From assembly GCA_017889745.1 (NCBI GenBank), contig JAGGAG010000029.1, positions 1-18,552 of the forward strand: 18,552 bases of DNA, read 5' to 3'. The notes under the pieces were generated by a model. That model saw only the letters and a list, made by a program, of their open reading frames with translations. It searched no databases and was not told where the DNA came from. A program made the translations under genes and the position numbers. This document shows, one piece after another, positions 7,358 to 16,043 of the stretch. Within the stretch, counting starts at the first letter, position 1, and the number at the start of each line of letters is the position of its first letter. This stretch comes from Gemmatimonadota bacterium. Its GTDB lineage: Bacteria; Gemmatimonadota; Gemmatimonadetes; Gemmatimonadales; GWC2-71-9.

Positions 7358-9028
7358 ATGCCACTCAACCAGCACAGCAGGGCCATCACCGAGGGCGACC
7401 AGCGCGCCCCCAACCGCGCGATGCTGCGCGCCGTCGGTTTCGGCGACGCCGACTTCGCCAAGCCCATCATCGGCATCGCGAATGGGTACAGTACGATCAC
7501 GCCCTGCAACGCGGGGCTCGACGTGCTGGCGCACCGGGCGGAGGCGGCAATCCGCGCCGGCGGCGGCATGCCGCAGATGTTCGGCACCATCACCGTGAGC
7601 GACGGCATCTCGATGGGAACCGAGGGCATGAAGTACTCACTGGTGTCCCGCGAGGTCATCGCGGACGCCATCGAGACCGCCTGCGGCGCGCAGAGCATGG
7701 ACGGCGTGATCGCGGTGGGCGGGTGTGACAAGAACATGCCGGGCGCCATGATCGCGATGGCGCGCCTGAACATCCCCGCCGTGTTCGTCTACGGCGGCAC
7801 GATCAAGCCGGGGCACCATGGCGGCCACGACCTGACCGTCGTGAGCGTCTTCGAGGCGGTGGGGCAGCACGCCGCCGGCAAGCTTCCCCGGGCCGAGTTC
7901 GAGGCGGTGGAACGGAAAGCCTGCCCCGGCGCCGGGAGTTGCGGTGGCATGTTCACCGCGAACACCATGTCCTCGGTGTTCGAGGCGATGGGGATGAGCC
8001 TGCCGGGTTCCTCCACGATGGCCGCCGAGGACGCCGAGAAGGCGGAGAGCGCGGCGCAGTCGGCCGACGCGCTGCTCGAGTGCGTCCGGCGGGGCATCAC
8101 GCCGGGGAAGGTCCTGACGCGGCAGGCGTTCGAGAACGGCATCGCGGTCTGCATGGCACTCGGCGGCTCCACCAACGCGGTGCTGCACCTGCTGGCCATT
8201 GCCCACGCTGCCGGGGTACCGCTCGTGCTCGATGACTTCGAGCGCATTCGCGCCCGGGTGCCGGTGCTCTGCGACCTGAAGCCGTCAGGTCGTTTCGTGG
8301 CGACGGACCTGCATCACGCCGGCGGGGTGCCGGCCGTGATGAAGATCCTGCTGGAGCATGGGCTGCTGCATGGCGACTGCCTCACCGTCACCGGACGGAC
8401 CCTGGCGGAGAACATCGCGGGTGCCGGCGGCGCACCCGCCGGACAGGAGGTCATCCGCCCCTGGGAACGGCCGATGTACGCCGAGGGTCATCTGGCGGTG
8501 CTGCGCGGTAACCTCGCGCCTGACGGCGCGGTGGCGAAGATCAGCGGGGTGAAGACCCCGCGGATGAGCGGCCCCGCGCGCGTCTTCGAATCGGAAGAGG
8601 AGTGCCTTGCGGCGATATTGGGGGGAAAGATCCGGGCGGGCGACGTGCTGGTGATCCGAAGCGAGGGACCGATCGGCGGCCCGGGCATGCGCGAGATGCT
8701 GGCCCCGACTGCAGCCATCATCGGCGCCGGGCTGGGTGACAGCGTGGGGTTGATCACCGATGGGCGTTTCTCGGGCGGTACCTACGGCATGGTGGTAGGC
8801 CACGTGGCGCCGGAGGCGGCGGTCGGCGGACCGATCGGGCTGGTTCGGGAAGGAGACACGATCACCATCGATGCGCCACAGCGGCTGCTGCAACTGGAGA
8901 TCGATGACACGGAACTGGCCCAGCGGCGCGCGGAATGGACCGCCCCGACGCCGCGCTACACCCGCGGGGTGCTGGCCAAGTACGCGAAGCTGGTGTCGAG
9001 CGCGAGCCGGGGGGCCGTGACGGATTGA
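7358..9028 (+). CDS. ilvD: Dihydroxy-acid dehydratase
   Basis: A 556-residue iron-sulfur dehydratase that converts 2,3-dihydroxy-isovalerate and 2,3-dihydroxy-3-methylvalerate to the 2-oxoacids, the step before transamination to Val and Ile and before LeuA. The three cluster cysteines are C50 (ITPCNAG), C123 (GGCDKNMPG) and C195 (CPGAGSCGGMFTANT), the pattern of the [2Fe-2S] class. D124 and K125 (metal-binding and carbamylated Lys in the family) are present. The C-terminal DGRFSGGTYG holds the catalytic Ser. ATG 7358 gives the expected N-terminus SRAITEG and normal length; an upstream in-frame GTG (7286) lies inside a hairpin and is rejected. There is no strong Shine-Dalgarno. It is the only branched-chain enzyme here outside the minus-strand operon, and its stop faces that operon's end. 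Confidence 0.97.
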   Translation: MPLNQHSRAITEGDQRAPNRAMLRAVGFGDADFAKPIIGIANGYSTITPCNAGLDVLAHRAEAAIRAGGGMPQMFGTITVSDGISMGTEGMKYSLVSREVIADAIETACGAQSMDGVIAVGGCDKNMPGAMIAMARLNIPAVFVYGGTIKPGHHGGHDLTVVSVFEAVGQHAAGKLPRAEFEAVERKACPGAGSCGGMFTANTMSSVFEAMGMSLPGSSTMAAEDAEKAESAAQSADALLECVRRGITPGKVLTRQAFENGIAVCMALGGSTNAVLHLLAIAHAAGVPLVLDDFERIRARVPVLCDLKPSGRFVATDLHHAGGVPAVMKILLEHGLLHGDCLTVTGRTLAENIAGAGGAPAGQEVIRPWERPMYAEGHLAVLRGNLAPDGAVAKISGVKTPRMSGPARVFESEEECLAAILGGKIRAGDVLVIRSEGPIGGPGMREMLAPTAAIIGAGLGDSVGLITDGRFSGGTYGMVVGHVAPEAAVGGPIGLVREGDTITIDAPQRLLQLEIDDTELAQRRAEWTAPTPRYTRGVLAKYAKLVSSASRGAVTD

Positions 9029-9030
9029 GT

Positions 9031-9076
9031 TGAGAGCCGGGGGTTCAGGCCTGGAAGGCGGACCGAACGGCTCTCA
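9031..9076. terminator. Inverted repeat between convergent ilvD and operon end
   Basis: TGAGAGCCG (9031-9039) is perfectly repeated in inverse as CGGCTCTCA (9068-9076), directly after the ilvD stop and before the stop of the minus-strand secreted-protein gene. The T-tract is poor and the loop long (28 nt), so a bidirectional terminator role is plausible but not certain. Confidence 0.45.
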
Positions 9077-9092
9077 CCCCACCATTCTCAGC

Positions 9093-9506
9093 TCAGTTCG
9101 TTCGCGTGATCCTCAGAGTCACGCTGGCGGCGGCCTGTACGGCGCTGACGCGGATCTCGTAGACACCATCGGCGTAGGCCAGGAGCTTGTAGATGGCACC
9201 GCCCCCACCGACGCCACCCGCGGCGTTCCCACCCATGAGTTCCGTGATTCGCGGCGACTGCACGCCGGGCAGCAGCGCACGGGCGCTCAGCTTGACCCCT
9301 CCCCGGTTCGTCTCCGCCTTGTACGTGGCCCCGGCACACAATAGCACGCGGCCGAAGTCGGCGGTGCTGGAGAATGTCTCGTTGAGCACGAGGCCGGGCT
9401 GCTGCTTGGCACACGCGGCGGCAGCACTGCTCGCGGAATCACCTTGCGCCATGGCGGTCGCGGGAATGGCGACCAGCAACGCGGACAACATCAGGGAGGT
9501 TTTCAT
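9093..9506 (-). CDS. Small secreted protein of unknown function
   Basis: A 137-residue protein with a clear Sec signal peptide (MKTSLMLSALLVAIPATAMA, cleavage before Q21). The mature part has an Ala/Ser-rich start, two cysteines (C32, C57) that could form a disulfide, a predicted beta-rich body and a glycine-rich stretch (GGNAAGGVGGGG, about 93-104). No family is recognised. It starts 46 bp after leuB on the same strand and is therefore the likely last gene of the branched-chain operon. TAGGTT, about 8 nt before the ATG on the minus strand, could instead be the -10 of its own near-leaderless promoter. A periplasmic or surface role is inferred from the signal peptide only. No functional link to the leu/ilv enzymes is evident. 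Confidence 0.75.
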   Translation of the reverse strand: MKTSLMLSALLVAIPATAMAQGDSASSAAAACAKQQPGLVLNETFSSTADFGRVLLCAGATYKAETNRGGVKLSARALLPGVQSPRITELMGGNAAGGVGGGGAIYKLLAYADGVYEIRVSAVQAAASVTLRITRTN

Positions 9507-9552
9507 CGTACCCCAAACCTAACGGGGACCTGGCCCGCTTACCATCTCTTGT

Positions 9553-10641
9553 TCAATGTCGGGCCAGCGCACCTTGTGCATGAAGGACCAGATCCGTCAC
9601 GCGATCGCCCATTTCTGACGTCGACAGGGGCCGCTCACCATGCCGCGCGATGTCGGCGGTGCGACAGCCCCGGTCCGCGATCTCATCGATCGCGTGCTCG
9701 ATGAGCTCGGCAGCTTGCGCCTGCTTGAGCCCGAACCGGAAGAGCATCGCGACCGACAGAATGGCGCCGATCGGGTTGGCGATCCCCTTGCCGGCGATGT
9801 CCGGCGCCGACCCATGGACCGGCTCGAAGAGTCCGGGCCCCTCACCAAGCGATGCCGAGGGCAGCAGGCCGAGGGAGCCGGCGAGCACCGCGGCCTCGTC
9901 GCTCAGGATGTCCCCGAACATGTTCTCCGTCAGCACCACATCGAAAGCCGAGGGCGAGGCGATCAGCCGCATGGCCGTCGTGTCCACGAGCTGGTGATCG
10001 AGACGCACCGTGGGGTACTCCCTGGCGATCTTCGTCACCGTCTCGCGCCAGAGTTGCGACACCTCGAGCACGTTGGCCTTGTCCACCGAGGTGACGAGCC
10101 CGCCGCGACCTTTGGCCGCCTCGAAGGCGACGCGCGCCACGCGCTCGATTTCGCTCGCGTCATAGGTCAGGGTATTGACCGCCCTGTTGCCATAGCGCCC
10201 CCTGGGTTCACCGTAGTAGAGGCCGCCGGTGAGTTCGCGCACGATCAGCACATCCACGCCGTGCAGCACCTCGGGGCGGAGCGGCGATGCCGTGGCCAGC
10301 GCGGGCCGCACCCGCACCGGACGCAGGTTGGCGAACACCCCGAGCCGCTTCCGCAGCGTGAGCAGGCCGGCCTCGGGTCGGGCCTCGCGTGGCACGCCGT
10401 CCATCAACGGGTCGCCGACGGCGCCCATGAGCACCGCGTCGCAGTCGAGCGCTGCGGCGAGCGCATCCGGGGGCAATGCCGACCCCGTGGCGCGGTATGC
10501 CGCGCCACCGATGAGTTGCGGTACCAGCTCCACCTGCCACCCGAAACGGTCGGCCACGGCGCCCAGCACCCGGGTCGCCTGCTCCGTAACCTCCGGGCCG
10601 ATGCCGTCGCCCGCGAGCACAACGATACGATACCGCGTCAT
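9553..10641 (-). CDS. leuB: 3-Isopropylmalate dehydrogenase
   Basis: A 362-residue NAD-dependent oxidative decarboxylase; it turns 3-isopropylmalate into 2-oxoisocaproate, the leucine precursor. It shows GDGIGPEV (11-18), the substrate arginines R97, R107 and R135, Y142 in RELTGGLYYGEP, K188 in TSVDKANVLE, and the metal-binding aspartates D220, D244 and D248. The NAD-binding loop GSAPDIAGKGIANP (about 277-290) indicates isopropylmalate rather than isocitrate dehydrogenase. Length is normal. Its ATG overlaps the leuD stop (ATGA, 10638-10641), so translation is probably coupled. It is the last biosynthetic gene of the operon. Confidence 0.96.
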   Translation of the reverse strand: MTRYRIVVLAGDGIGPEVTEQATRVLGAVADRFGWQVELVPQLIGGAAYRATGSALPPDALAAALDCDAVLMGAVGDPLMDGVPREARPEAGLLTLRKRLGVFANLRPVRVRPALATASPLRPEVLHGVDVLIVRELTGGLYYGEPRGRYGNRAVNTLTYDASEIERVARVAFEAAKGRGGLVTSVDKANVLEVSQLWRETVTKIAREYPTVRLDHQLVDTTAMRLIASPSAFDVVLTENMFGDILSDEAAVLAGSLGLLPSASLGEGPGLFEPVHGSAPDIAGKGIANPIGAILSVAMLFRFGLKQAQAAELIEHAIDEIADRGCRTADIARHGERPLSTSEMGDRVTDLVLHAQGALARH

Positions 10642-11243
10642 ACCAGCCTCCCCAGCGCTTCCATTCGCCGTTCGTAGGCGGCGATCCTGAGTTCCTGTCG
10701 CAGGGTCTGACCGATCTCGTCGAGCCCCTCGAGCAGCATTTGCCTGCGGTATGGATCCATATCGAACCCGGCCCGAAAACCGGCCGGCCCGGTGACACGG
10801 TTGATGCGGAGGTCGACGGTCAACTCGAATGGCTCGCCGCGCTCCCCCAACGCGAACAGCGCGCGCACGGCCGCATCCTCGAGCCTTACCGCGAGCAGGC
10901 CGTTCTGGCAGCAGTTGTTGTAGAAGATATCGGCGAACGACGGCGCGATAACGGCGCGGAAACCGTAGTCCGCCAGGGCCCACGGCGCGTGCTCCCGCGA
11001 CGAGCCGCAACCGAAGTTGGGGCCGGCCACCAGGATGCTCGCGCCCGCCGCCTGCGGCGCGTTCAGTTCGAATCCCGGGTTCGGGGAGCCGTCGGGAAGG
11101 TAACGCCAGTCATGGAACAGGTGCTTCCCGAACCCCGTGCGCTCGATGCGCTTCAGGAACTGTTTCGGGATGATCTGGTCGGTATCCACGTTGACCCTGG
11201 GCAGGACCGCGGCGATTCCCGTGTGGACCGTGAACGGCTGCAT
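10638..11243 (-). CDS. leuD: 3-Isopropylmalate dehydratase small subunit
   Basis: A 201-residue small subunit (swivel domain) of isopropylmalate isomerase, partner of LeuC in moving the hydroxyl of 2-isopropylmalate to give 3-isopropylmalate. It has the N-terminal NVDTDQIIPKQFLK motif and GCGSSREHAPWAL (78-90), which closes over the substrate. Length is typical of bacterial LeuD. The start at ATG 11243 has GGAGA 11 nt upstream, inside a small palindrome (GAGAAT-CC-ATTCTC, 11244-11257). It is separated from leuC by 68 bp, the only sizeable gap between biosynthetic genes of the operon, and overlaps leuB by 4 nt. Confidence 0.96.
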   Translation of the reverse strand: MQPFTVHTGIAAVLPRVNVDTDQIIPKQFLKRIERTGFGKHLFHDWRYLPDGSPNPGFELNAPQAAGASILVAGPNFGCGSSREHAPWALADYGFRAVIAPSFADIFYNNCCQNGLLAVRLEDAAVRALFALGERGEPFELTVDLRINRVTGPAGFRAGFDMDPYRRQMLLEGLDEIGQTLRQELRIAAYERRMEALGRLV

Positions 11244-11311
11244 GAGAATCCATTCTCCAGAAGATAAGGATTGAACGGCAACGGCGAACGATGAACGTGG
11301 CCAGTGCGGAA

Positions 11312-12793
11312 CTACCGCCCAGCGCTCACCGTTGTCCGTTCACTCCCTCGCACCATGTCGTCCCCCCGCCCTGGCTCGTCACTCTCCCGGACCATCTGCC
11401 GCACGTCGACCAGGTGCCCGAAGACGGCGGCCGCCGCGGCCATGACCGGGCTCATGAGGTGGGTGCGCCCGCCCTTGCCCTGGCGTCCCTCGAAGTTGCG
11501 GTTCGAGGTGGACGCACAGCGCTCCCCGCTGCCAAGCACGTCGTCGTTCATTCCCAGGCACATGGAGCAGCCGCTGTTGCGCCACTCGAAGCCGGCCTCG
11601 ATGAAGACCTCATCGAGTCCCTCCGCCTCGGCGGCGTGCTTCACTCGCTGCGAACCGGGCACGACCATGGCGCGCACCCCGTGCGACACCTTGCGTCCCC
11701 TGACCACCGACGCCGCGGCGCGCAGGTCTTCCAGCCGGGCGTTGGTGCAGGACCCGATGAACACGCGGTCCACCTTGAGACCCGCGAGCGGTGCGCCCGG
11801 CTCCAGGCCCATGTAATGGAGTGCGCGCTCCAGAGCGCCGCGCGCATCGGCGGAATCGCCCTCGGCCGGCACGGGGACGCGGCCGCTGATGTCTCCCACC
11901 ATGCCGGGATTGGTGCCCCAGGTCACCTGGGGCGCCAGGGACGATACGTCGATCGTGATGGAGCGGTCGAACACCGCCCCCGCATCCGTCGCGAGTCCGC
12001 GCCACCGCTCCACCGCGGCGTCCCACTCGGCACCCTTCGGCGCGCGGGCGCGCCCCTCGAGGTACCCGAATGTGGTGTCGTCGGGCGCGATCAGGCCGGC
12101 ACGCGCGCCCGCCTCGATGGACATGTTGCAGACGGTCATCCGGCCCTCCATCGAGAGTCGCTGGATGGCGCTGCCACGGTATTCGAGCACATGACCCGAC
12201 GCGCCGGCGGTGCCGATGCGGCCGATCAGGGCCAGGACCATGTCCTTGGCGGTGACGCCCCCGGGCAGCGTCCCCTCGAAGCGGACCTCCATGGTTCGCG
12301 GGCGCTGCTGCATGAGGCACTGCGTCGCGAGCACGTGCTCCACCTCACTGGTGCCGATGCCGAAGGCGAGGGCCCCGAACGCGCCGTGTGTCGAGGTATG
12401 GGAATCGCCGCAGACGATGGTCATCCCCGGCTGGGTGGCGCCGAGCTCCGGCCCGATGACGTGCACGATGCCCTGGTCGGGCGAATCGAGATCGAAGAGC
12501 GGCAGGCCGAACGCGCGCGCGTTGCTGGTCAGCGTGCGGACCTGCTGCGCGGCGACCGGGTCGGCAATGGGGAGGTGCCGGTCGCCGGTGGGGACGTTGT
12601 GGTCCACCGTGGCGAGCGTGCGCTCCGGACGGCGCACCTGGCGGCCCGCGAGCCTCAGGCCCTCGAATGCCTGGGGCGACGTAACCTCGTGCACCAGGTG
12701 CAGGTCGATGTACAGCAGCGCCGGGCCCCGCGGCATCGCATGGACGACGTGGGCATCCCAGACCTTCTGGAACAGGGTGCGCGGCTCGCTCAT
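11312..12793 (-). CDS. leuC: 3-Isopropylmalate dehydratase large subunit
   Basis: A 493-residue aconitase-family large subunit carrying the [4Fe-4S] cluster of isopropylmalate isomerase. The cluster ligands are C349 (FIGSCTNARLED), C409 and C412 (NSGCSMCLGMN). VCGDSHTSTHGAFG (127-140) and the N-terminal TLFQKVWDAHVV are diagnostic of LeuC. The start ATG 12793 overlaps the ilvC stop as ATGA (12790-12793); an upstream in-frame ATG (12958) lies inside ilvC and is rejected. The C-terminal 20 or so residues (DEPGRGDDMVRGSE...) are polar and probably disordered. LeuD follows 68 bp downstream. Confidence 0.96.
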   Translation of the reverse strand: MSEPRTLFQKVWDAHVVHAMPRGPALLYIDLHLVHEVTSPQAFEGLRLAGRQVRRPERTLATVDHNVPTGDRHLPIADPVAAQQVRTLTSNARAFGLPLFDLDSPDQGIVHVIGPELGATQPGMTIVCGDSHTSTHGAFGALAFGIGTSEVEHVLATQCLMQQRPRTMEVRFEGTLPGGVTAKDMVLALIGRIGTAGASGHVLEYRGSAIQRLSMEGRMTVCNMSIEAGARAGLIAPDDTTFGYLEGRARAPKGAEWDAAVERWRGLATDAGAVFDRSITIDVSSLAPQVTWGTNPGMVGDISGRVPVPAEGDSADARGALERALHYMGLEPGAPLAGLKVDRVFIGSCTNARLEDLRAAASVVRGRKVSHGVRAMVVPGSQRVKHAAEAEGLDEVFIEAGFEWRNSGCSMCLGMNDDVLGSGERCASTSNRNFEGRQGKGGRTHLMSPVMAAAAAVFGHLVDVRQMVRESDEPGRGDDMVRGSERTTVSAGR

Positions 12794-13836
12794 GAAACCG
12801 CTGCCGGCTCCCGTGCCTTCGCGGCAGCCGCCTTCCCTTCCTCGCTCCACGGCATCATGACCCGGAGGGCCCGGCCGGTCTTCTCCAGCAGGTGATCGTG
12901 ATCGGCGGCACGCATGCGCTTGAAGTTCGGCCCGCCCGCGCGGTTCTCGGCGAGCCATTCCTTCGCGAATGCGCCGCTCCGGATCTCGTCGAGGATCCGC
13001 TGCATTTCCTTCCGCGTCTCATCGGTGATGATCCGCGGGCCACGGGTGTAGTCGCCGTACTCGGCGGTGTCGCTGATCGAGTACCGCATGAACCCCATGC
13101 CGCCGCGGTACATCAGGTCGACAATGAGCTTGAGCTCGTGCAGGCACTCGAAGTAGGCCATCTCCGGGGCGTACCCGTTCTTCACCAGGGTTTCGAAGCC
13201 GGCCTTCACGAGTGCCGTGGCCCCCCCGCAGAGCACGGCCTGTTCACCGAACAGGTCGGTCTCGGTCTCCTCGCGGAATGACGTCTGGATCACGCCGGCA
13301 CGGGTACACCCGATCCCGGCCGCGTAGGCCAGCGCATCCGCCAGGGCGTGCCCGCTGGCGTCCTGGTGGACAGCGACGAGCCCGGGCACGCCGCGGCCGG
13401 CTTCGTACTCGCTCCGCACCAGGTGACCGGGCGACTTCGGCGCCACCATGGCCACGTCCACGTCGGCCGGCGGCTTGATCTCGCCGAAGTGGATGTTGAA
13501 CCCGTGCGCGAAGAGCAGCGTCTTCCCGGCGGCGAGCCCGGGCGCCACGCCCTTGTCGTAGATCTCCCGCATGTCCTGATCGGGCACGAGGAGCATGATG
13601 ATGTCGGCGGCCCGCGCGGCATCGGCGACGCTGCGCACGTCGAGCCCGGCGGCCTCCGCCCTCGTCCAGGAGGCCCCGCCGGGGCGCAGCCCGACGATGA
13701 CCTTCTGGCCCGACTCCTTCAGGTTGAGCGCATGCGCGTGGCCCTGGCTGCCGAAGCCGATGACGGCGATCGTGCGGCCGAGCAGGCGGTCGATGTCGGC
13801 GTCGCTGTCGTAGAACACCTGGAGCGTCGAGCTCAT
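12790..13836 (-). CDS. ilvC: Ketol-acid reductoisomerase, class I
   Basis: A 348-residue NADPH-dependent enzyme that isomerises and reduces 2-acetolactate and 2-aceto-2-hydroxybutyrate. The N-terminal Rossmann motif is GFGSQGHAHALNLK (27-40); R51 and S56 in GLRPGGASW are placed as in NADPH-specific class I enzymes. H111 and K134 (VAPKSPGH) are in the active site. The metal ligands are D194 and E198 (TDLFGEQ) and E230 and E234 (FECLHELK). Length is that of the short bacterial class. ATG 13836 overlaps the ilvN stop (ATGA, 13833-13836), and the leuC start overlaps its own stop in the same way. The C-terminal extension after MMPWSEEG is Ala/Lys rich. Confidence 0.97.
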   Translation of the reverse strand: MSSTLQVFYDSDADIDRLLGRTIAVIGFGSQGHAHALNLKESGQKVIVGLRPGGASWTRAEAAGLDVRSVADAARAADIIMLLVPDQDMREIYDKGVAPGLAAGKTLLFAHGFNIHFGEIKPPADVDVAMVAPKSPGHLVRSEYEAGRGVPGLVAVHQDASGHALADALAYAAGIGCTRAGVIQTSFREETETDLFGEQAVLCGGATALVKAGFETLVKNGYAPEMAYFECLHELKLIVDLMYRGGMGFMRYSISDTAEYGDYTRGPRIITDETRKEMQRILDEIRSGAFAKEWLAENRAGGPNFKRMRAADHDHLLEKTGRALRVMMPWSEEGKAAAAKAREPAAVS

Positions 13837-14357
13837 GGCACTGAGGCCTCGGTGGAGGTGGGGGCGCGTGGACTCTCGGCGGGCCGCTCGATCGCGACCG
13901 CGCCACTCCGCGCGACATCGACGATACCGAACCGCTCGACGGCGCGCAGGCACGACAGCACGAAGGTGTCGGGACCGGTCAACTCGACCACGAGGCCATC
14001 GGGACCCTCCTCGAGGACGTTGGCGTGGTAGAGGCCAAGCACGTCGAGAAGCTCGCCGTAGGACTCCGCCTGCGCACGGATGCGGATCAGGGCCAACTCC
14101 CGCGCGACGGTGTCGGCCGCCGGCACCACGCGCGCCTCGTCCACACCGATCAGTTTCTCGAACAACAGGGCCACCCGCTGTGCCGCACCTTCATCTGCCT
14201 CGATCATCGCGAAGAGCCTCGAGCGTCCCTCGGCCACATGTGGTCCGAAGGTCACGCTCCGTACGGGGAGGTTGCGGCGGCGGAGCAGCCCGACCGCCGC
14301 GTTCAGGGTCACCAGCTTGTCGTCCAGGACGACGGTAATACAGTGGAGATGGCTCAT
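13833..14357 (-). CDS. ilvN: Acetolactate synthase small (regulatory) subunit, divergent ACT domain
   Basis: A 174-residue regulatory subunit of acetohydroxyacid synthase. An N-terminal ACT domain (about 1-75) is followed by the IlvN/IlvH C-terminal domain (ELALIRIRAQAESYGELLDV..., to about 165). It should activate IlvB and, in most bacteria, confer valine inhibition. Aligned without gaps to E. coli IlvH, the valine-site residues Asn11, Gly14 and Asn29 are Asp13, Val16 and Pro31 here; the usual GALSRV...RGYNIESL pattern is replaced by VTLNAAVGLLRRRNLPVRSV. In this respect it recalls the valine-insensitive IlvM type. ATG 14357 overlaps the ilvB stop and its stop overlaps ilvC. The C-terminal tail is Pro/Thr/Ser rich. 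Confidence 0.9.
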   Translation of the reverse strand: MSHLHCITVVLDDKLVTLNAAVGLLRRRNLPVRSVTFGPHVAEGRSRLFAMIEADEGAAQRVALLFEKLIGVDEARVVPAADTVARELALIRIRAQAESYGELLDVLGLYHANVLEEGPDGLVVELTGPDTFVLSCLRAVERFGIVDVARSGAVAIERPAESPRAPTSTEASVP

Positions 14358-16039
14358 GCCGACGCCGGCTCCGGCGCGGGCGCCGTCTCGATCACTTCCG
14401 ACAGCGACGCGCCCGGCGGGATCATCGGGTACACGTTGGCCTCCTGCTCGATCACGAACTCGATCAGGGCCGGACCGGGATCGCGCAGGGCCGCCTCGAC
14501 CGCGCCCGCGATCTGCACTCCCTGCTCCACCCGGTATCCCGCAATGCCATAGGCCTCGGCGAGCTTCACGTAGTCGGGACTCCAGATGGGGGTGGCGGAG
14601 TAGCGCCGGCCATGGAAGAACTGCTGCCACTGCCGCACCATGCCGAGGTAGCCGTTGTTGAAGATGGCGAGCTTGATGGGCAGGCCCTCCTGCACCATCG
14701 TCGCCATCTCCTGCATGTTCATCTGGAAGCCGCCGTCGCCCGAGATCGCCCACACCGGCTCGTCGGGACGCGCGAGATGCACGCCAATGGCGGCGGGCAC
14801 GGCGAAGCCCATCGCACCGAGCCCGCCGGACGAGAAGTGGGTGTTGAGCCGCCGGTACGGGAACAGCTTGGCCACCCACATCTGGTGCTGCCCCACGTCG
14901 GCCACGATGCTGCACCTGCCGCCGCTCGCGTCGTGCAGGGCCCGCAGGATCGCCTCCGGCGCGATGTCGCCCTTGAACTGCTCGTACTGGGGGCGGCGCG
15001 ACGCGTCGATCTCCTCCCACCACGACGTGCAGGAGCGGGGGGCCAGGGCGCGGGTGAGGGCCGAGAGGATGGGGCCGGCGTCGCCCACCAGCGGCACTTC
15101 CACCGGGACGTTCTTGCCGATCTCCGTGGGATCGAGCTCGATGTGAACGATCTTCGCGTTCCGGGCGAAGCCCGCCGTGTTGCCGGTCACCCGGTCGTCA
15201 AAGCGCATGCCCACGGCGATCAGCAGGTCGGCATGCTGGATCGCGCGGTTGACGTGCACCTCGCCGTGCATCCCCGGCATGCCGAGATGCAGCGGATGAT
15301 CCTCGGGGAAGGCGCTGATGCCGAGCAGCGTGGTAATGACGGGGATGCCGGTGTGCTCGGCGAAGATGCGCAGGTCTTCGCTCGCATTGCCGAGGATGAT
15401 GCCGTGTCCCGCCAGGATGAGCGGCCGTTCGGCGCGGGCGATGAGCCCGGCGGCTGCGTCCAGCGCGGCAGCGTCGGCCACGGGCGTGGCGCGGCGCACC
15501 GGCGCGGCGGCGCGGGGCGTGTACTCGATGCGCTGGTTCTGCACGTCCTTGGGCACGTCGACCAGCACCGGCCCCGGCCGGCCCTCCAGCGCCACCGCGA
15601 ACGCCCTCCGCATGGTGTCGGCCAGGGTGCTGATGTCCTCCACCAGCACGCTCCACTTGGTGATCGGAAGGGTGACCCCGATGATGTCGGTCTCCTGGAA
15701 CGCGTCACGGCCCATCATCGGGCGGGACACCTGCCCGGTGATGGCCACCACGGGCGAGTTGTCCATGTAGGCGCAGGCCAGGCCGGTGACGAGGTTGGTG
15801 GCACCGGGTCCCGAGGTGGCGACACACACGCCGGCGCGCCCGGAGGCACGGGCGTACCCGTCCGCCGCATGCGCCGCGGCCTGCTCGTGCCGCACGAGGA
15901 TGTGGCGCAGGCCGGGGAACTCGGGCAACGCGTGATAGAACGGCATGATCGCGCCGCCCGGGTACCCGAACATCACGTCCACGCCCTCCTCCAGGAGGAC
16001 GCGACACATGAGCTGGGCCCCGGTAAGGATCTCGGCCAA
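14354..16039 (-). CDS. ilvB: Acetolactate synthase large (catalytic) subunit
   Basis: A 561-residue ThDP- and FAD-dependent catalytic subunit that condenses pyruvate with pyruvate or 2-oxobutyrate. It has the FGYPGGAIMPFY entry (24-35), catalytic Glu E52 in VRHEQAAAHAADGYARASG, RDAFQETD (111-118), a central FAD-binding domain, and the ThDP/Mg motif GDGGFQMNMQE (434-444) through NNGYLGMVRQW (461-471). Start: TTG 16039, only 4 nt after the leuA stop, gives the usual LTGAQ N-terminus, with a GGGGGG stretch as a possible Shine-Dalgarno. The first in-frame ATG (16009) would remove conserved residues. A TTG start right after leuA suggests translational coupling. Confidence 0.96.
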   Translation of the reverse strand: MAEILTGAQLMCRVLLEEGVDVMFGYPGGAIMPFYHALPEFPGLRHILVRHEQAAAHAADGYARASGRAGVCVATSGPGATNLVTGLACAYMDNSPVVAITGQVSRPMMGRDAFQETDIIGVTLPITKWSVLVEDISTLADTMRRAFAVALEGRPGPVLVDVPKDVQNQRIEYTPRAAAPVRRATPVADAAALDAAAGLIARAERPLILAGHGIILGNASEDLRIFAEHTGIPVITTLLGISAFPEDHPLHLGMPGMHGEVHVNRAIQHADLLIAVGMRFDDRVTGNTAGFARNAKIVHIELDPTEIGKNVPVEVPLVGDAGPILSALTRALAPRSCTSWWEEIDASRRPQYEQFKGDIAPEAILRALHDASGGRCSIVADVGQHQMWVAKLFPYRRLNTHFSSGGLGAMGFAVPAAIGVHLARPDEPVWAISGDGGFQMNMQEMATMVQEGLPIKLAIFNNGYLGMVRQWQQFFHGRRYSATPIWSPDYVKLAEAYGIAGYRVEQGVQIAGAVEAALRDPGPALIEFVIEQEANVYPMIPPGASLSEVIETAPAPEPASA

Positions 16040-16043
16040 GGCG

